This document shows, piece by piece, positions 32,584 through 41,409 of a stretch of 53,505 bases of DNA (position 1 is the first letter of the stretch; each line of letters begins with the position of its first letter). The position numbers and the translations under genes were made by a program. Source of the stretch: Lachnospiraceae bacterium (GTDB lineage Bacteria; Bacillota; Clostridia; Lachnospirales; Lachnospiraceae); the NCBI GenBank assembly GCA_021153325.1, contig JAGKTQ010000017.1:1-53505 (forward strand). Direction: 5' to 3'. The notes under the pieces were generated by a model. The model was not told where the DNA came from and made no database searches. It worked only from the letters and a program-made list of their open reading frames with translations.

Positions 32584-33351
32584 CTACATCTCTGTTAAAA
32601 TTCCGATATATTTTCCCATTTTTGTTTTCATTTTCTGCAAGCCTCTTGTATGAAGCTGCGAAATTCTTGATTCAGATACTTCCAGAATATTGCTGATTTC
32701 TTTTAATGTAAGTTCCTCATAATAATAAAGCACAATCACTTTTCTTTCTTTCTCTGTCAAAAGTTCCAGTGCCTCATCCAACATTTTCTTCAATTCGTCT
32801 TTTTCTAAAACTTCTTCTGGACCATCAAATTTTGATGTATGACTATACTCAACAGAACCTTCACTTCCTTGTTCCAAAAATTCATTCAAAGATACAATAT
32901 TCGTAACTTTCATTTGAGTCTGCCAGTCTACATACTCTTCTTCAGTAATACCCAGACCTTCTGCTATTTCTGCATCTGTAGCATTTCTACCCTTTTCAGC
33001 CTCAACTGCCTTCATTACTGCATCGATCTTTTTTTGCTTCTGTCGTATCGTTCTCGGAATCCAATCCATTTTCCGGATCTGATCTAATATTGCCCCTCTG
33101 ATTCTTAAACTTGCATAAGTTTCAAATTTGACCTCTTTTAAATAATCAAATTTATCAATTGCATCGATCAGACCGAAAATTCCATATCCTACCAAATCGT
33201 CATACTCAACATTATATCCAAGATACATACTAAGTCGCCCTGCCACTACTTTTACAAGTGGCGCGTACTCCAGTATAATCTTTTCCCTCACTTCAGGAGA
33301 TTTCGTCCTTGAATATTCATCCCATAGTTTTTTTCTGCCCGCTTCGTCCAT
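32584..33351 (-). CDS. fliA: Flagellar sigma factor sigma-28 (FliA/SigD)
   Basis: Alternative sigma factor of 255 aa for late flagellar and chemotaxis genes. Region 2 is clear (NVEYDDLVGYGIFGLIDAID and FETYASLRIRGAILDQIRKM, DWIPR), region 3 follows (RNATDAEIAEGLGITEEEY), and region 4 ends the protein (LTEKERKVIVLYYYEELTLK, EISNILEVSESRISQLHTR). The DWIPR motif is typical of the FliA/WhiG group. I use the ATG at 33351, with GGAGG 5 bp upstream. It lies near the end of the fla/che operon, as sigD does in Bacillus. No FlgM anti-sigma gene is in the window. Confidence 0.96.
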   Translation of the reverse strand: MDEAGRKKLWDEYSRTKSPEVREKIILEYAPLVKVVAGRLSMYLGYNVEYDDLVGYGIFGLIDAIDKFDYLKEVKFETYASLRIRGAILDQIRKMDWIPRTIRQKQKKIDAVMKAVEAEKGRNATDAEIAEGLGITEEEYVDWQTQMKVTNIVSLNEFLEQGSEGSVEYSHTSKFDGPEEVLEKDELKKMLDEALELLTEKERKVIVLYYYEELTLKEISNILEVSESRISQLHTRGLQKMKTKMGKYIGILTEM

Positions 33352-33384
33352 AAAGACCTCCAACTACAGTATTTATTATTCCTT

Positions 33385-33666
33385 TTACTCCTTAGTAACG
33401 GACTTCTCCGCCTCGTCCTCCGGTTCCGTTTCTTCTTCTGCAGCCTTTGCAATAACTTCCCCTTCGTCTAATGCCCTCCGCTCGTTCTCTTTATCAAATA
33501 CATCTAATACATATTTCAAAAGACTACCGAGACCATAAAAAACAACTAAAACTACCAGCAAAATGATCAAAGAACTTTTTGCATCATAATCTAAACAAAA
33601 GGTTCTGATACTTGTTATCAAACCGGCAGTCAGCATAATAAACGGTGGCAATAATTTTCTCTTCAT
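33385..33666 (-). CDS. Small two-helix membrane protein between cheD and fliA
   Basis: A 93-aa protein with two membrane segments (about residues 6-24 and 30-52) and an acidic cytoplasmic tail (ERRALDEGEVIAKAAEEETE). It sits in the fla/che operon 21 bp after cheD and about 33 bp before fliA. I do not recognise a family. Its position suggests a role in motility, but nothing in the sequence shows which. Confidence 0.72.
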   Translation of the reverse strand: MKRKLLPPFIMLTAGLITSIRTFCLDYDAKSSLIILLVVLVVFYGLGSLLKYVLDVFDKENERRALDEGEVIAKAAEEETEPEDEAEKSVTKE

Positions 33667-33687
33667 TTCAAGCCAATCCCCCGTCTT

Positions 33688-34173
33688 CTAAATAACTGTT
33701 TCACTTTTTCCTACTGCTCTGATCACAAAATCGCCTGTTTCTGGATAAAAAATAACAGTTCTACCATAAGAATCGCCCGTATCTTCCGCTAAAATAGGAA
33801 TCTTGAGCTCTGCAAGCTTCTGTTTAGAAGCAGCAACATTTCTTTCTCCTACACGGATCATATCGCTTTTACTTGAAAAGCTGAACATCTGTGCACCGCC
33901 TGCTATTTTGGCAACAAGTCTTGTCCGGCTTGCCCCCAAAGCAACGATCTGCTTGACCAATTCTTCAATTCCAGTATCCGCAAATTTCGGAATATTGGAA
34001 TTATTTCGTATCGCAGTACTATCCGGCAGCATAATATGTGCCAAGCCACCTATTTTTGTAACTGGATCTCTTATTGCAATTCCAACACAAGACCCAAGAC
34101 CAAGCGTGGTAACCCCATCAGGACTTTTTACTACTTTTAAATCGGCCATCCCAACCTTTATTATATCACCCAT
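33688..34173 (-). CDS. cheD: Chemoreceptor glutamine deamidase CheD
   Basis: Deamidates glutamines in chemoreceptors and binds CheC, which raises CheC's CheY-P phosphatase activity in Bacillus. 161 aa. The catalytic Cys is in TLGLGSCVGIAIRD (Cys29) and the His in GLAHIMLPDS (His46), with Thr nearby, a complete papain-like triad. I use the ATG at 34173 (AAGG 7 bp upstream) over a TTG eight codons earlier. It follows cheC by 37 bp, the usual pair. Confidence 0.95.
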   Translation of the reverse strand: MGDIIKVGMADLKVVKSPDGVTTLGLGSCVGIAIRDPVTKIGGLAHIMLPDSTAIRNNSNIPKFADTGIEELVKQIVALGASRTRLVAKIAGGAQMFSFSSKSDMIRVGERNVAASKQKLAELKIPILAEDTGDSYGRTVIFYPETGDFVIRAVGKSETVI

Positions 34174-34210
34174 ATCATATCCTTCTATCCTGCTCAAATT
34201 TTACGATAGA

Positions 34211-34834
34211 CTACTCGCTGATAAGGCCTAATGAAGATAATATCTTCGTGTAAGAATCTACATCAGGAACTAAAATAAAATATCCGTTTAGTTCAACCTC
34301 ATCAGAAAACTGTGTCTGAATCAACAGTATTTTATCTCCATATACACCAAATTCTATAGCTGGCACGCTCAAAATCGCACCTGCCATATCTGACGCAATA
34401 GAAGGTATAGTCGGATATATTGTCAATCTTGTTAGATCCGACAAGGAATTCAGATAGGAACCCGTTATAATATTACCAACTTCCTTAAGTGCAGACAGTT
34501 CCATTTCATTGAAATTTTCACCGCCGCTTTCCATCCCCATCATCATTTTGGATACCAGATGTCTTGCTGTACTCTGTTCCATTAAGAACATAATGCTTCC
34601 GGTTATATCACCTTCCACTCCAAGATATACACCGGTCATAAGCTTTTCTTCCCCGCCAATGGTAGCTCCTACATCCTGAAACTCTAAAAGCTTGACCTGC
34701 GGAACTTTCATATCTACTTTACATTGGAGCAGCTGGGCTAATGCAGTAGTTGCATTGCCCGCTCCAATATTTCCAAGCTCTTTCAGAACATCAAAATATT
34801 CTTGTGACATTCTTTCTACATTGATTTCGTCCAT
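34211..34834 (-). CDS. cheC: CheY-P phosphatase CheC
   Basis: Removes phosphate from CheY-P and interacts with CheD. 207 aa, two-fold symmetric. Both active-site motifs of the type (D/S)-x3-E-x2-N are intact: DVLKELGNIGAGNA (near residues 15-22) and SALKEVGNIITGSY (near 115-122). AGGA lies about 10 bp before the ATG. Together with FliY, this operon encodes two CheY-P phosphatases and no CheZ or CheX. Confidence 0.95.
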   Translation of the reverse strand: MDEINVERMSQEYFDVLKELGNIGAGNATTALAQLLQCKVDMKVPQVKLLEFQDVGATIGGEEKLMTGVYLGVEGDITGSIMFLMEQSTARHLVSKMMMGMESGGENFNEMELSALKEVGNIITGSYLNSLSDLTRLTIYPTIPSIASDMAGAILSVPAIEFGVYGDKILLIQTQFSDEVELNGYFILVPDVDSYTKILSSLGLISE

Positions 34835-34850
34835 ATTGGCTCATTCCTTT

Positions 34851-35315
34851 TTATGCGTTTTCTTTTTCCAAAGTCACTGTACCTAAGTCCAAAAGTGAAA
34901 TCAGTCCGCCCTCATATTTGCCAATTCCGTTAATATAATTTGCTTTTTCTTCTTTGTTGTCATATGAGACTTTTTCAATTTGGGAATTATCTAATGTTAC
35001 AACTTCTCTTACTTCATCAACGATAACTCCGATCATTCCTTCCTGCTCTACTTTCAGGATGATAATTCTTGTAGTCTTAGTGATCACATCTTCCGGAAGA
35101 TCCATTTTAAGTCTAAGACTCATAACGGGAATAACCTCACCACGAAGATTGATTACCCCTTTTAAATAAGGTGCTACTTTAGGAACTCTTGTTATGTGCT
35201 GCATACGAACAATATTATCAATATATTTAATATCAATTCCATATTGCTCTTCGCCAATCTTTATTACAATATATTGTGTTGTATCAAATCCTGTTTTTAA
35301 TTCTAATTCTTCCAT
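34851..35315 (-). CDS. cheW: Chemotaxis adaptor CheW
   Basis: Couples chemoreceptors to the kinase CheA. 154 aa, one CheW domain of two SH3-like barrels. Recognised by YIVIKIGEEQYGIDIKYIDN, then VPYLKG-like APYLKGVINLRGEVIPVMSL, and the IGVIVDEVREVV stretch. GGGAGGG precedes the ATG. It is placed between cheA and cheC with 16-bp gaps, so it is cotranscribed with both. Confidence 0.96.
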   Translation of the reverse strand: MEELELKTGFDTTQYIVIKIGEEQYGIDIKYIDNIVRMQHITRVPKVAPYLKGVINLRGEVIPVMSLRLKMDLPEDVITKTTRIIILKVEQEGMIGVIVDEVREVVTLDNSQIEKVSYDNKEEKANYINGIGKYEGGLISLLDLGTVTLEKENA

Positions 35316-35331
35316 CTGTTATCCCTCCCTC

Positions 35332-37407
35332 TTATATAAGTGCATTTGCATCAAGAATAAGAGCAACTTCACCATCACCAAGAATCGTAGCACCACTGAT
35401 AAATTTACATTTATTAATGTATTTGCCCATAGACTTGATAACGATCTCCTGCTGTCCCATCAGTTCATCTACTACGAGACCTGCAAGCTTGTCCCCTTTC
35501 TTAACAATAACAACTAAAAGGTCATCATCCGCGCTCTTTTTGGATTCAATATCCAAAACATCACTTAAACGGATCAAAGGAATAACGGTTCCTCTTAAGT
35601 TAATCACTTCTTTTGCCTGAACAAATTTGATCTCATCTTTGCTAATATCTTCAATTGTCTGAATAGAGCCTAAAGAAATTGCATATTTTTCTCCACCGAC
35701 ATCAACCATAAGTGCCTGAATAATAGCAAGGGTAAGTGGAAGTCTGATTGTCCATGTACTTCCTACACCAAGCTTACTCTTTACTTCGACCTCACCGCTC
35801 AAAGCCTCGATCTTTGATTTAACAACATCAAGACCTACACCTCTTCCGGATACATCGGATACCGTCTTTGCAGTAGAGAATCCAGCATGGAATAACAGAT
35901 CGATAATCTCTTTATCGCTCATATTGGCTGCCTGTTCAACAGTAATAACGTTACGATCGATTGCTTTATTCTTTACAGCTTCTACATCAATACCGTTACC
36001 ATCATCTCTTACCTCGATAACAACGTTATTTCCATCCTGGTAAGCATCCAAATAAATGGAACCTACTTCTGGCTTACCTCTTTCCTTACGAACTTCTGCT
36101 GATTCCAGACCATGGTCAGCGGAGTTACGAAGCAAATGCATAAGAGGATCACCAATTTCATCTACAACCGTACGGTCTAATTCTGTCTCTTCACCAGACA
36201 TATATAATTCCATTTTCTTGCCAAGTTTCTTAGACAAGTCACGAATCATACGTGGGAATTTATTTACAGTACTTTCAATTGGTACCATTCGTACTTTCAT
36301 AACAGATTCATGAAGGTTCGTGGTAACACTTTCAATGTATTCGATCTGCTCATTAAAGCTGCTGTTCGTGCTGCCTTCTGCACTGGCTACGGATACAAGA
36401 GAGTTTTTGGCGATGATAAGCTCACTAACCAAATTCATCAATACATCCAATTTCTCGATATCTACACGTACTGTTCTGTTTACAACTGGTTTTGCCACCG
36501 GTTTCTTATCAGCTGCTTTTGCAGGGGCTGCTGTTGATGCTGCTGACTGTCCTGCTGCTTTTTCTGTCTTTTCTACTTTAGTAGCTTCCTCTTCTTCTTT
36601 TTCCTCATCTGGAGCAGCTTCAATGACTCCACCTGTAACAGATTCAATTTCTGAAACATTTCCTGCAGCTGCAATTACTGCTTTCAAATCCTTGTCTGTA
36701 ATGAAAACAAGACTGAAATCAAATTCAAATCTTTCATCCTCAATATCCTGTGTTGACGGATTGGATACAATGATCTCACCAATTTCTTCTAATGCTTTAA
36801 ATACAAGGAATGCTCTTGCTGCTTTTAAAATACAAGTTTCCTGCACCTTTACTGTCAGACCAAATACGTTCTTCTTTTGTGCATACGCTTCTCTAATGAC
36901 TTTATTGTCCGTACTATCAAGCTTGATATCACGCCATTTTTCAGCCGTATTATCGCTTGCCTTTTCTTCACTTACCGGTTTACTTTCTTCTTTTGATGCT
37001 TCTGCTTTTTCTGCTTCCCCATCATTTCCTTTTAAGATATCATTCAGTGCTTTAATTAAAGGCTCATTATCATTTGTCCCCTCATCTGCAGTTTCCTGAA
37101 TGTTAGAAAGATATTCCTCCAAAGCATCCAAACACTGGAATAAAATATCTATCATATTTCCGCGTACTTTAATGTTGCCATTGCGAACTTCTGAAAAAAC
37201 ATTTTCCATATCATGGGTAAGTGTCTGCATTCTCTTATATCCCATGGTTCCTGCCATACCCTTCAAAGAATGCGCTGCACGGAAAATTTCATTGATCGTA
37301 TCCATATTTTCCGGTTCCTGCTCCAGTTCCAGAATCTGGGTATTCAAGTTCTGCAAATGCTCTTTTGTTTCATCAAGGAAAATTTCAAGATATTGACTTA
37401 CATCCAT
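35332..37407 (-). CDS. cheA: Chemotaxis histidine kinase CheA
   Basis: Autophosphorylating kinase that passes phosphate to CheY and CheB. 691 aa. P1 HPt domain with phospho-acceptor His46 (RAAHSLKGMAGTMGY), a P2 region (about 165-260), a Glu/Ala/Lys/Pro-rich linker (about 275-305), P3 dimerisation helices (VRVDIEKLDVLMNLVSELII), P4 ATPase with the N box LLRNSADHGLE, G1 VRDDGNGID and G2 GRGVGLDVV, and a C-terminal P5 CheW-like domain. The start follows the cheB stop by one base on the mRNA, with GGGGG 9 bp before the ATG. Confidence 0.98.
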   Translation of the reverse strand: MDVSQYLEIFLDETKEHLQNLNTQILELEQEPENMDTINEIFRAAHSLKGMAGTMGYKRMQTLTHDMENVFSEVRNGNIKVRGNMIDILFQCLDALEEYLSNIQETADEGTNDNEPLIKALNDILKGNDGEAEKAEASKEESKPVSEEKASDNTAEKWRDIKLDSTDNKVIREAYAQKKNVFGLTVKVQETCILKAARAFLVFKALEEIGEIIVSNPSTQDIEDERFEFDFSLVFITDKDLKAVIAAAGNVSEIESVTGGVIEAAPDEEKEEEEATKVEKTEKAAGQSAASTAAPAKAADKKPVAKPVVNRTVRVDIEKLDVLMNLVSELIIAKNSLVSVASAEGSTNSSFNEQIEYIESVTTNLHESVMKVRMVPIESTVNKFPRMIRDLSKKLGKKMELYMSGEETELDRTVVDEIGDPLMHLLRNSADHGLESAEVRKERGKPEVGSIYLDAYQDGNNVVIEVRDDGNGIDVEAVKNKAIDRNVITVEQAANMSDKEIIDLLFHAGFSTAKTVSDVSGRGVGLDVVKSKIEALSGEVEVKSKLGVGSTWTIRLPLTLAIIQALMVDVGGEKYAISLGSIQTIEDISKDEIKFVQAKEVINLRGTVIPLIRLSDVLDIESKKSADDDLLVVIVKKGDKLAGLVVDELMGQQEIVIKSMGKYINKCKFISGATILGDGEVALILDANALI

Positions 37408-37408
37408 A

Positions 37409-38485
37409 CTACATTACCCCCACGTTTAAAATAATTTCTTGCGCAATATTTTCTAGCGGTACGACTTGGTCTGCAATTCCTGCTTTTACAACACTTTTCG
37501 GCATTCCATACACGGCACAAGTACTTTCTTCCTGCGCAATAACATGTGTTTTTTTATTTGTTTTTAAATTTTGGATTCCTTTCGTACCATCTGCACCCAT
37601 TCCCGTAAGCACCGGACATATGATCTCATCATATTGGCTGTTCATAAGGGATTCATACATATAATTGGCACACGGCTTTACACCTTCTCTGTTCGGTTCA
37701 TCTGAATAATGAATCGTTGCCCTGCCACCGCTTGTTACAACATTCATATGCTTGCCACCCATCGCAAGATATGCATGTCCCGCTTCCAGTACATCTCCTT
37801 CTTCCGCTTCTTTTACAGAAAGCTCACTTAAGGAATTTAATCTTTCCGCCAATGATGCTGTAAATCCTTTTGGCATATGCTGTACAATCAACACCGGTGC
37901 TTTTAAATTCCCCGGTAGCTTAGGGATGACTGCCTGCAATGCTTTTGGTCCTCCTGTAGAACTCGCAATTGCTACAATCTTATTTCCTACAATTCTTGTT
38001 GTACTTTTACGGACGATCTCAATCATTTTTTTGGAAGTTTTCATTTCGTCTAAACTAAAAGCTTTGCTTGTAGTAAAGGAAGGGACTCTGCTATCTGCCA
38101 CGGTTCCAAGAGTTTCAAGCATTTTTGTTTGAAATTCATTATTACGGCAATCAATTGCATTTGTCGGTTTATGTATGAAATCGAGTGCTCCCAGTTCCAA
38201 AGCATCTAACGTTGTTTTCGCACCTTCTCTTGTATCTGTACTCGCCATCATGACTCTTACAGGAATTTTCCTTGTTTGCAATTGTCTTAAAAGCTCAAGC
38301 CCATTCATTTTAGGCATATTTACGTCTAATACAACCGCGTCATAGGACTTTTTCATTAAAAGTTCCAGCGCTTCTTCGCCATTATTTGCCTTATCTTCTA
38401 CTTGGAATCTCTTATCGCTATTAATTATATCACAAAGGACTCTTCTCATAAGTGCAGAGTCATCAACAACGAGAATTTTTTTCAT
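37409..38485 (-). CDS. cheB: Chemotaxis response regulator methylesterase CheB
   Basis: Removes methyl groups from chemoreceptors and deamidates them; activated by CheA. 358 aa. Receiver domain (1-120) with phospho-acceptor Asp54 (VVLDVNMP) and acidic pair VDDS; linker; methylesterase domain (about 165-355) with the triad Ser176 (ASSTGGPKAL), His203 (VQHMPKGF) and Asp299 (GMGADGTKGI). AGGAG precedes the ATG. The partner methyltransferase CheR is not in this window. Confidence 0.97.
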   Translation of the reverse strand: MKKILVVDDSALMRRVLCDIINSDKRFQVEDKANNGEEALELLMKKSYDAVVLDVNMPKMNGLELLRQLQTRKIPVRVMMASTDTREGAKTTLDALELGALDFIHKPTNAIDCRNNEFQTKMLETLGTVADSRVPSFTTSKAFSLDEMKTSKKMIEIVRKSTTRIVGNKIVAIASSTGGPKALQAVIPKLPGNLKAPVLIVQHMPKGFTASLAERLNSLSELSVKEAEEGDVLEAGHAYLAMGGKHMNVVTSGGRATIHYSDEPNREGVKPCANYMYESLMNSQYDEIICPVLTGMGADGTKGIQNLKTNKKTHVIAQEESTCAVYGMPKSVVKAGIADQVVPLENIAQEIILNVGVM

Positions 38486-38524
38486 TCTTTTCTCCTCCTG
38501 CTTATCGCATTACCGGATCATTCC

Positions 38525-39253
38525 TTACAGACCAAGTTCTTTTTTCCGGTGCTTCCTTTCCTCCTGAAAAATATAACGAATAATTTCTTCCCTTTCATCC
38601 ACATTGATATTCACATACTGTACTCTATGTTCAAAAACTCCCGGACGGTTACTTAATTCTTTCACACTAAGTACTTTACCAACCAGATTATACTCTTTGC
38701 TCTTACCTTCCACTAAAAGGTGATATACGCAATTAACAAGGCTATCTACCTCATACATTTGGTCAATTACAAAACGTAGACCACCGCCACTAATATCTAC
38801 AATGATTCCCTTGCTTAATTTTTCTGCCGATACACTAAGTTTTTCTCCACTCTGCAAGGACACTTTTAGTTCTTCTTCACTTACCCCTCTTGCATTCATT
38901 TCAAGTGCACAACTGAAACGGAAATATTCTCTTCTTTGCTGTTTTCTCAAATTACTTGTCAATTCTACCAAGATCATGTAAATGTTGTCCGTTTTATAAC
39001 GATCCACTATTCTTGCCAAACACTGGTATAACCCATTTTCTGTATAAAAGTACAACTCGTATTCACTATCCACCTGCAAAAGTATCAGTTTTCCCTTTTC
39101 CATTGGCATAGTAATTTCCAAACGGTCTTCACTCAGAATTTCACATACCGAACTGTGATATATCTTTCTGACCAGCTCTCCACCATTCTCCTTAATACGC
39201 TCTACTTTTTGAAGTTCTAACTTATCCCCGGGTTTTACAATATTAGATAACAT
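38525..39253 (-). CDS. YcgR-like PilZ protein (flagellar brake candidate)
   Basis: A 242-aa protein with an N-terminal YcgR-type domain (about 1-100) and a C-terminal PilZ domain (about 110-230). The c-di-GMP-binding motifs are present: RREYFRF (RxxxR type) and DISGGGLRF (D/NxSxxG type). In Bacillus the homologue YpfA/DgrA and in E. coli YcgR slow the motor through MotA or the switch when c-di-GMP rises. Its place between flhG and cheB in the operon supports this. It overlaps nothing and sits 6 bp after flhG. A diguanylate cyclase gene is found at 23607-24833. Confidence 0.9.
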   Translation of the reverse strand: MLSNIVKPGDKLELQKVERIKENGGELVRKIYHSSVCEILSEDRLEITMPMEKGKLILLQVDSEYELYFYTENGLYQCLARIVDRYKTDNIYMILVELTSNLRKQQRREYFRFSCALEMNARGVSEEELKVSLQSGEKLSVSAEKLSKGIIVDISGGGLRFVIDQMYEVDSLVNCVYHLLVEGKSKEYNLVGKVLSVKELSNRPGVFEHRVQYVNINVDEREEIIRYIFQEERKHRKKELGL

Positions 39254-39259
39254 AAGCCC

Positions 39260-40153
39260 CTACCTCAATTCCATTCTTTTTCCCGAAACAATATGTGAAA
39301 AAAAAGCTGCCATACCGCGCCTTTTTGTCAATTTGTTCTCGTCCTTATCCAAAAGTCTAGCTACGATTCTTTCATATGCCAGTGCTGATTTTGCCTTTGG
39401 ATTCTGGATAGACACGGGCATCTGCTGCATAACAGCATCCACAAGCTGTCCATCCTGTGGAACTGCGCCCAAATAGGAAATCGGCACATCCAGATATTTC
39501 TCTACAACGCAATTTAACTTTTGAAAAAGCACAATTCCTTCTGCTTCTTTATCTACTCGATTCGCGATCACTTTCACTTTGCTTTCTTCTTTCGAATAAC
39601 GAGGATGCATACTTAACGCTTTTATTAATGAATAAGAATCCGTGATCGATGTAGGTTCGGGAGTTGTGACTAATAATATCTCACCGCTTGCTACTAAAAA
39701 TTCCATAACAGAATCCGATATTCCAGCTCCGGTATCAATAATAATAACATCTGCTATCGCATCCAATTCCGCTAAATTTTTTATAATATAATTCAAGCTG
39801 TCTTTATCCATATTAGCAAGCCCTGAAATTCCAGAACCGCCTGAAATGAAGCCTACTTCCATAGGACCCCATGTAATAATTTCCTTGATATTTTTCCCCT
39901 TATTTATTAAATCTCCCAAATTATACTTTGGTACTGCCCCAAACATAATTTCAATATTAGCAAGTCCAAAATCAGCGTCTAAAATAACAACCTTTTTCCC
40001 TTCTTTTTTTAACTGCACTGCCAAATTAATCGCAGTATTGGATTTTCCTACTCCTCCTTTACCGCTTGTTACTGTAATGACCCTTGCAGCAGGCTTTTCA
40101 TGCAGCTGATTCTTCGCTTTAATAATATTTCTTAACTGCTCGGCCTGATCCAT
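39260..40153 (-). CDS. flhG: MinD-like ATPase FlhG (YlxH)
   Basis: Controls flagellar number and position together with FlhF. 297 aa, ParA/MinD fold with a deviant Walker A TSGKGGVGKSNT (residues 29-40), a VVILDADFGLANIE switch region and VIIDTGAGISDSVM. The N-terminus (MDQAEQLRNIIKAKNQ) contains the DQAxxLR motif known to activate the FlhF GTPase. Its ATG shares one base with the flhF stop (TAATG), so the two are translationally coupled. Confidence 0.95.
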   Translation of the reverse strand: MDQAEQLRNIIKAKNQLHEKPAARVITVTSGKGGVGKSNTAINLAVQLKKEGKKVVILDADFGLANIEIMFGAVPKYNLGDLINKGKNIKEIITWGPMEVGFISGGSGISGLANMDKDSLNYIIKNLAELDAIADVIIIDTGAGISDSVMEFLVASGEILLVTTPEPTSITDSYSLIKALSMHPRYSKEESKVKVIANRVDKEAEGIVLFQKLNCVVEKYLDVPISYLGAVPQDGQLVDAVMQQMPVSIQNPKAKSALAYERIVARLLDKDENKLTKRRGMAAFFSHIVSGKRMELR

Positions 40154-41409
40154 TAACGCTTTCCTCCAAGAAGATTTTTCACTGTCTTTTGCGGATTAAA
40201 CTTTTCAATATCATCTGGGACATTTTGTCCGCAGGTTACATAGGACAAAGGTGCTCCTGTATGAAGATGTAAGTTAAACATACTTCCCAAAGAAGTTGTT
40301 TCATCTAATTTTGTAAAGATCAGTTTATAATCCGCAACTGTTTTATAAGAATCTGCAATTTTTTCTAAATCGCGATACTTTGTCGTTGCACTTACTACCA
40401 AATATGTTTCTGTTTCTGCCAAACCCTCTACGGAATGCACGAACTCCTTTACTGCCTCCCGCTGCTCTTCATTTTGGTAAGAATGTCCTGCTGTATCGAC
40501 AAAAACATAATCGTAATCTTTGAACTGTACAGCAGCCTGCTGCATTTCCTCTACCGTATAAATGATCTGGAAAGGAATTTCCAAAATATTAGCATAAGTC
40601 CGCAACTGCTCTGCTGCTGCTATACGGTAAGTATCTCCTGTCAGCATAGCGATCTTTTTCTTTTCGTCCAAACAGAATTTTGAAGCAATCTTAGCAATTG
40701 TTGTTGTTTTTCCAACACCGGTCGGTCCAATAAAAAATACAAATTTAGGGTTCGTCTTAGCTGGTGTAATCCCCTCCGACTTGCCAAGTTTTAAGATCAT
40801 TTTCTGGTATACGGTAGCCAAAATAGCATCCACAGGTGTATTCGGTTTGTTTACTTTATCCGCCTCTTCAATGATCTGATTTGCATAAGCTTCTTTTACT
40901 TCATTATCCAGCATGGTATTATAAAGCAGTTTCATAAATACCATCATTTCATTTTCCTGTTCCGGCTCTTCTATTTCTTCTTCCGGTTTTAATTTTTGCT
41001 CTAACAAAGATTGTAAGCTATCCAGTTTTTCCTGAATTACCGCATTTTCATTGCGCTCAATATAGTCAATGGTCTCTGCGAATCTGTTCTTCTGCGCTTT
41101 TGTCTCCTGTGGCATAACCGTTTTCGACTCTTTCGCATTCTTTTCTGATTCTGTAACCTTTGCAGCTACCTGTGCTACTGCCGAAACGGCTTCCTTCATA
41201 GCTGCTTCACTTGCCAAAGCTGCTGCTTTTTTTTCACTTGGCTCTTCTAATGCAACAGTAATCTCTGTCATCTGCTTTTGCATAAGACCAAGAAAACCAC
41301 CCTTTTTTACATTTTTTACATTCATCAACACTACGCCGTCGCCAAGCTCTTTTTTAGCCTCTGCAAGTGCCTCCGCTTCTGTTTTTCCTGTAAATTTTTT
41401 GATAATCAT
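40153..41409 (-). CDS. flhF: SRP-like GTPase FlhF
   Basis: Signal-recognition-particle family GTPase that marks the site of flagellar assembly. 418 aa. N-terminal basic B domain with KKFTGKTEAEALAEAKKELG, a variable helical linker, and the NG domain from about 210: G1 FIGPTGVGKTTTIAKI near residue 227, G2 LTGDTYRIAAAEQLRTY, G3 DTAGH, G4 TKLDE. Its stop shares a base with the flhG start, and its own ATG shares one with the flhA stop, so flhA-flhF-flhG form a tightly coupled set. Confidence 0.96.
   Translation of the reverse strand: MIIKKFTGKTEAEALAEAKKELGDGVVLMNVKNVKKGGFLGLMQKQMTEITVALEEPSEKKAAALASEAAMKEAVSAVAQVAAKVTESEKNAKESKTVMPQETKAQKNRFAETIDYIERNENAVIQEKLDSLQSLLEQKLKPEEEIEEPEQENEMMVFMKLLYNTMLDNEVKEAYANQIIEEADKVNKPNTPVDAILATVYQKMILKLGKSEGITPAKTNPKFVFFIGPTGVGKTTTIAKIASKFCLDEKKKIAMLTGDTYRIAAAEQLRTYANILEIPFQIIYTVEEMQQAAVQFKDYDYVFVDTAGHSYQNEEQREAVKEFVHSVEGLAETETYLVVSATTKYRDLEKIADSYKTVADYKLIFTKLDETTSLGSMFNLHLHTGAPLSYVTCGQNVPDDIEKFNPQKTVKNLLGGKR

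Noticed and set aside
36320..37099. Long + strand open frame (259 codons) opposite cheA
   Set aside because: Antisense of the cheA P2/linker region; low-complexity composition and a clear real gene on the other strand.
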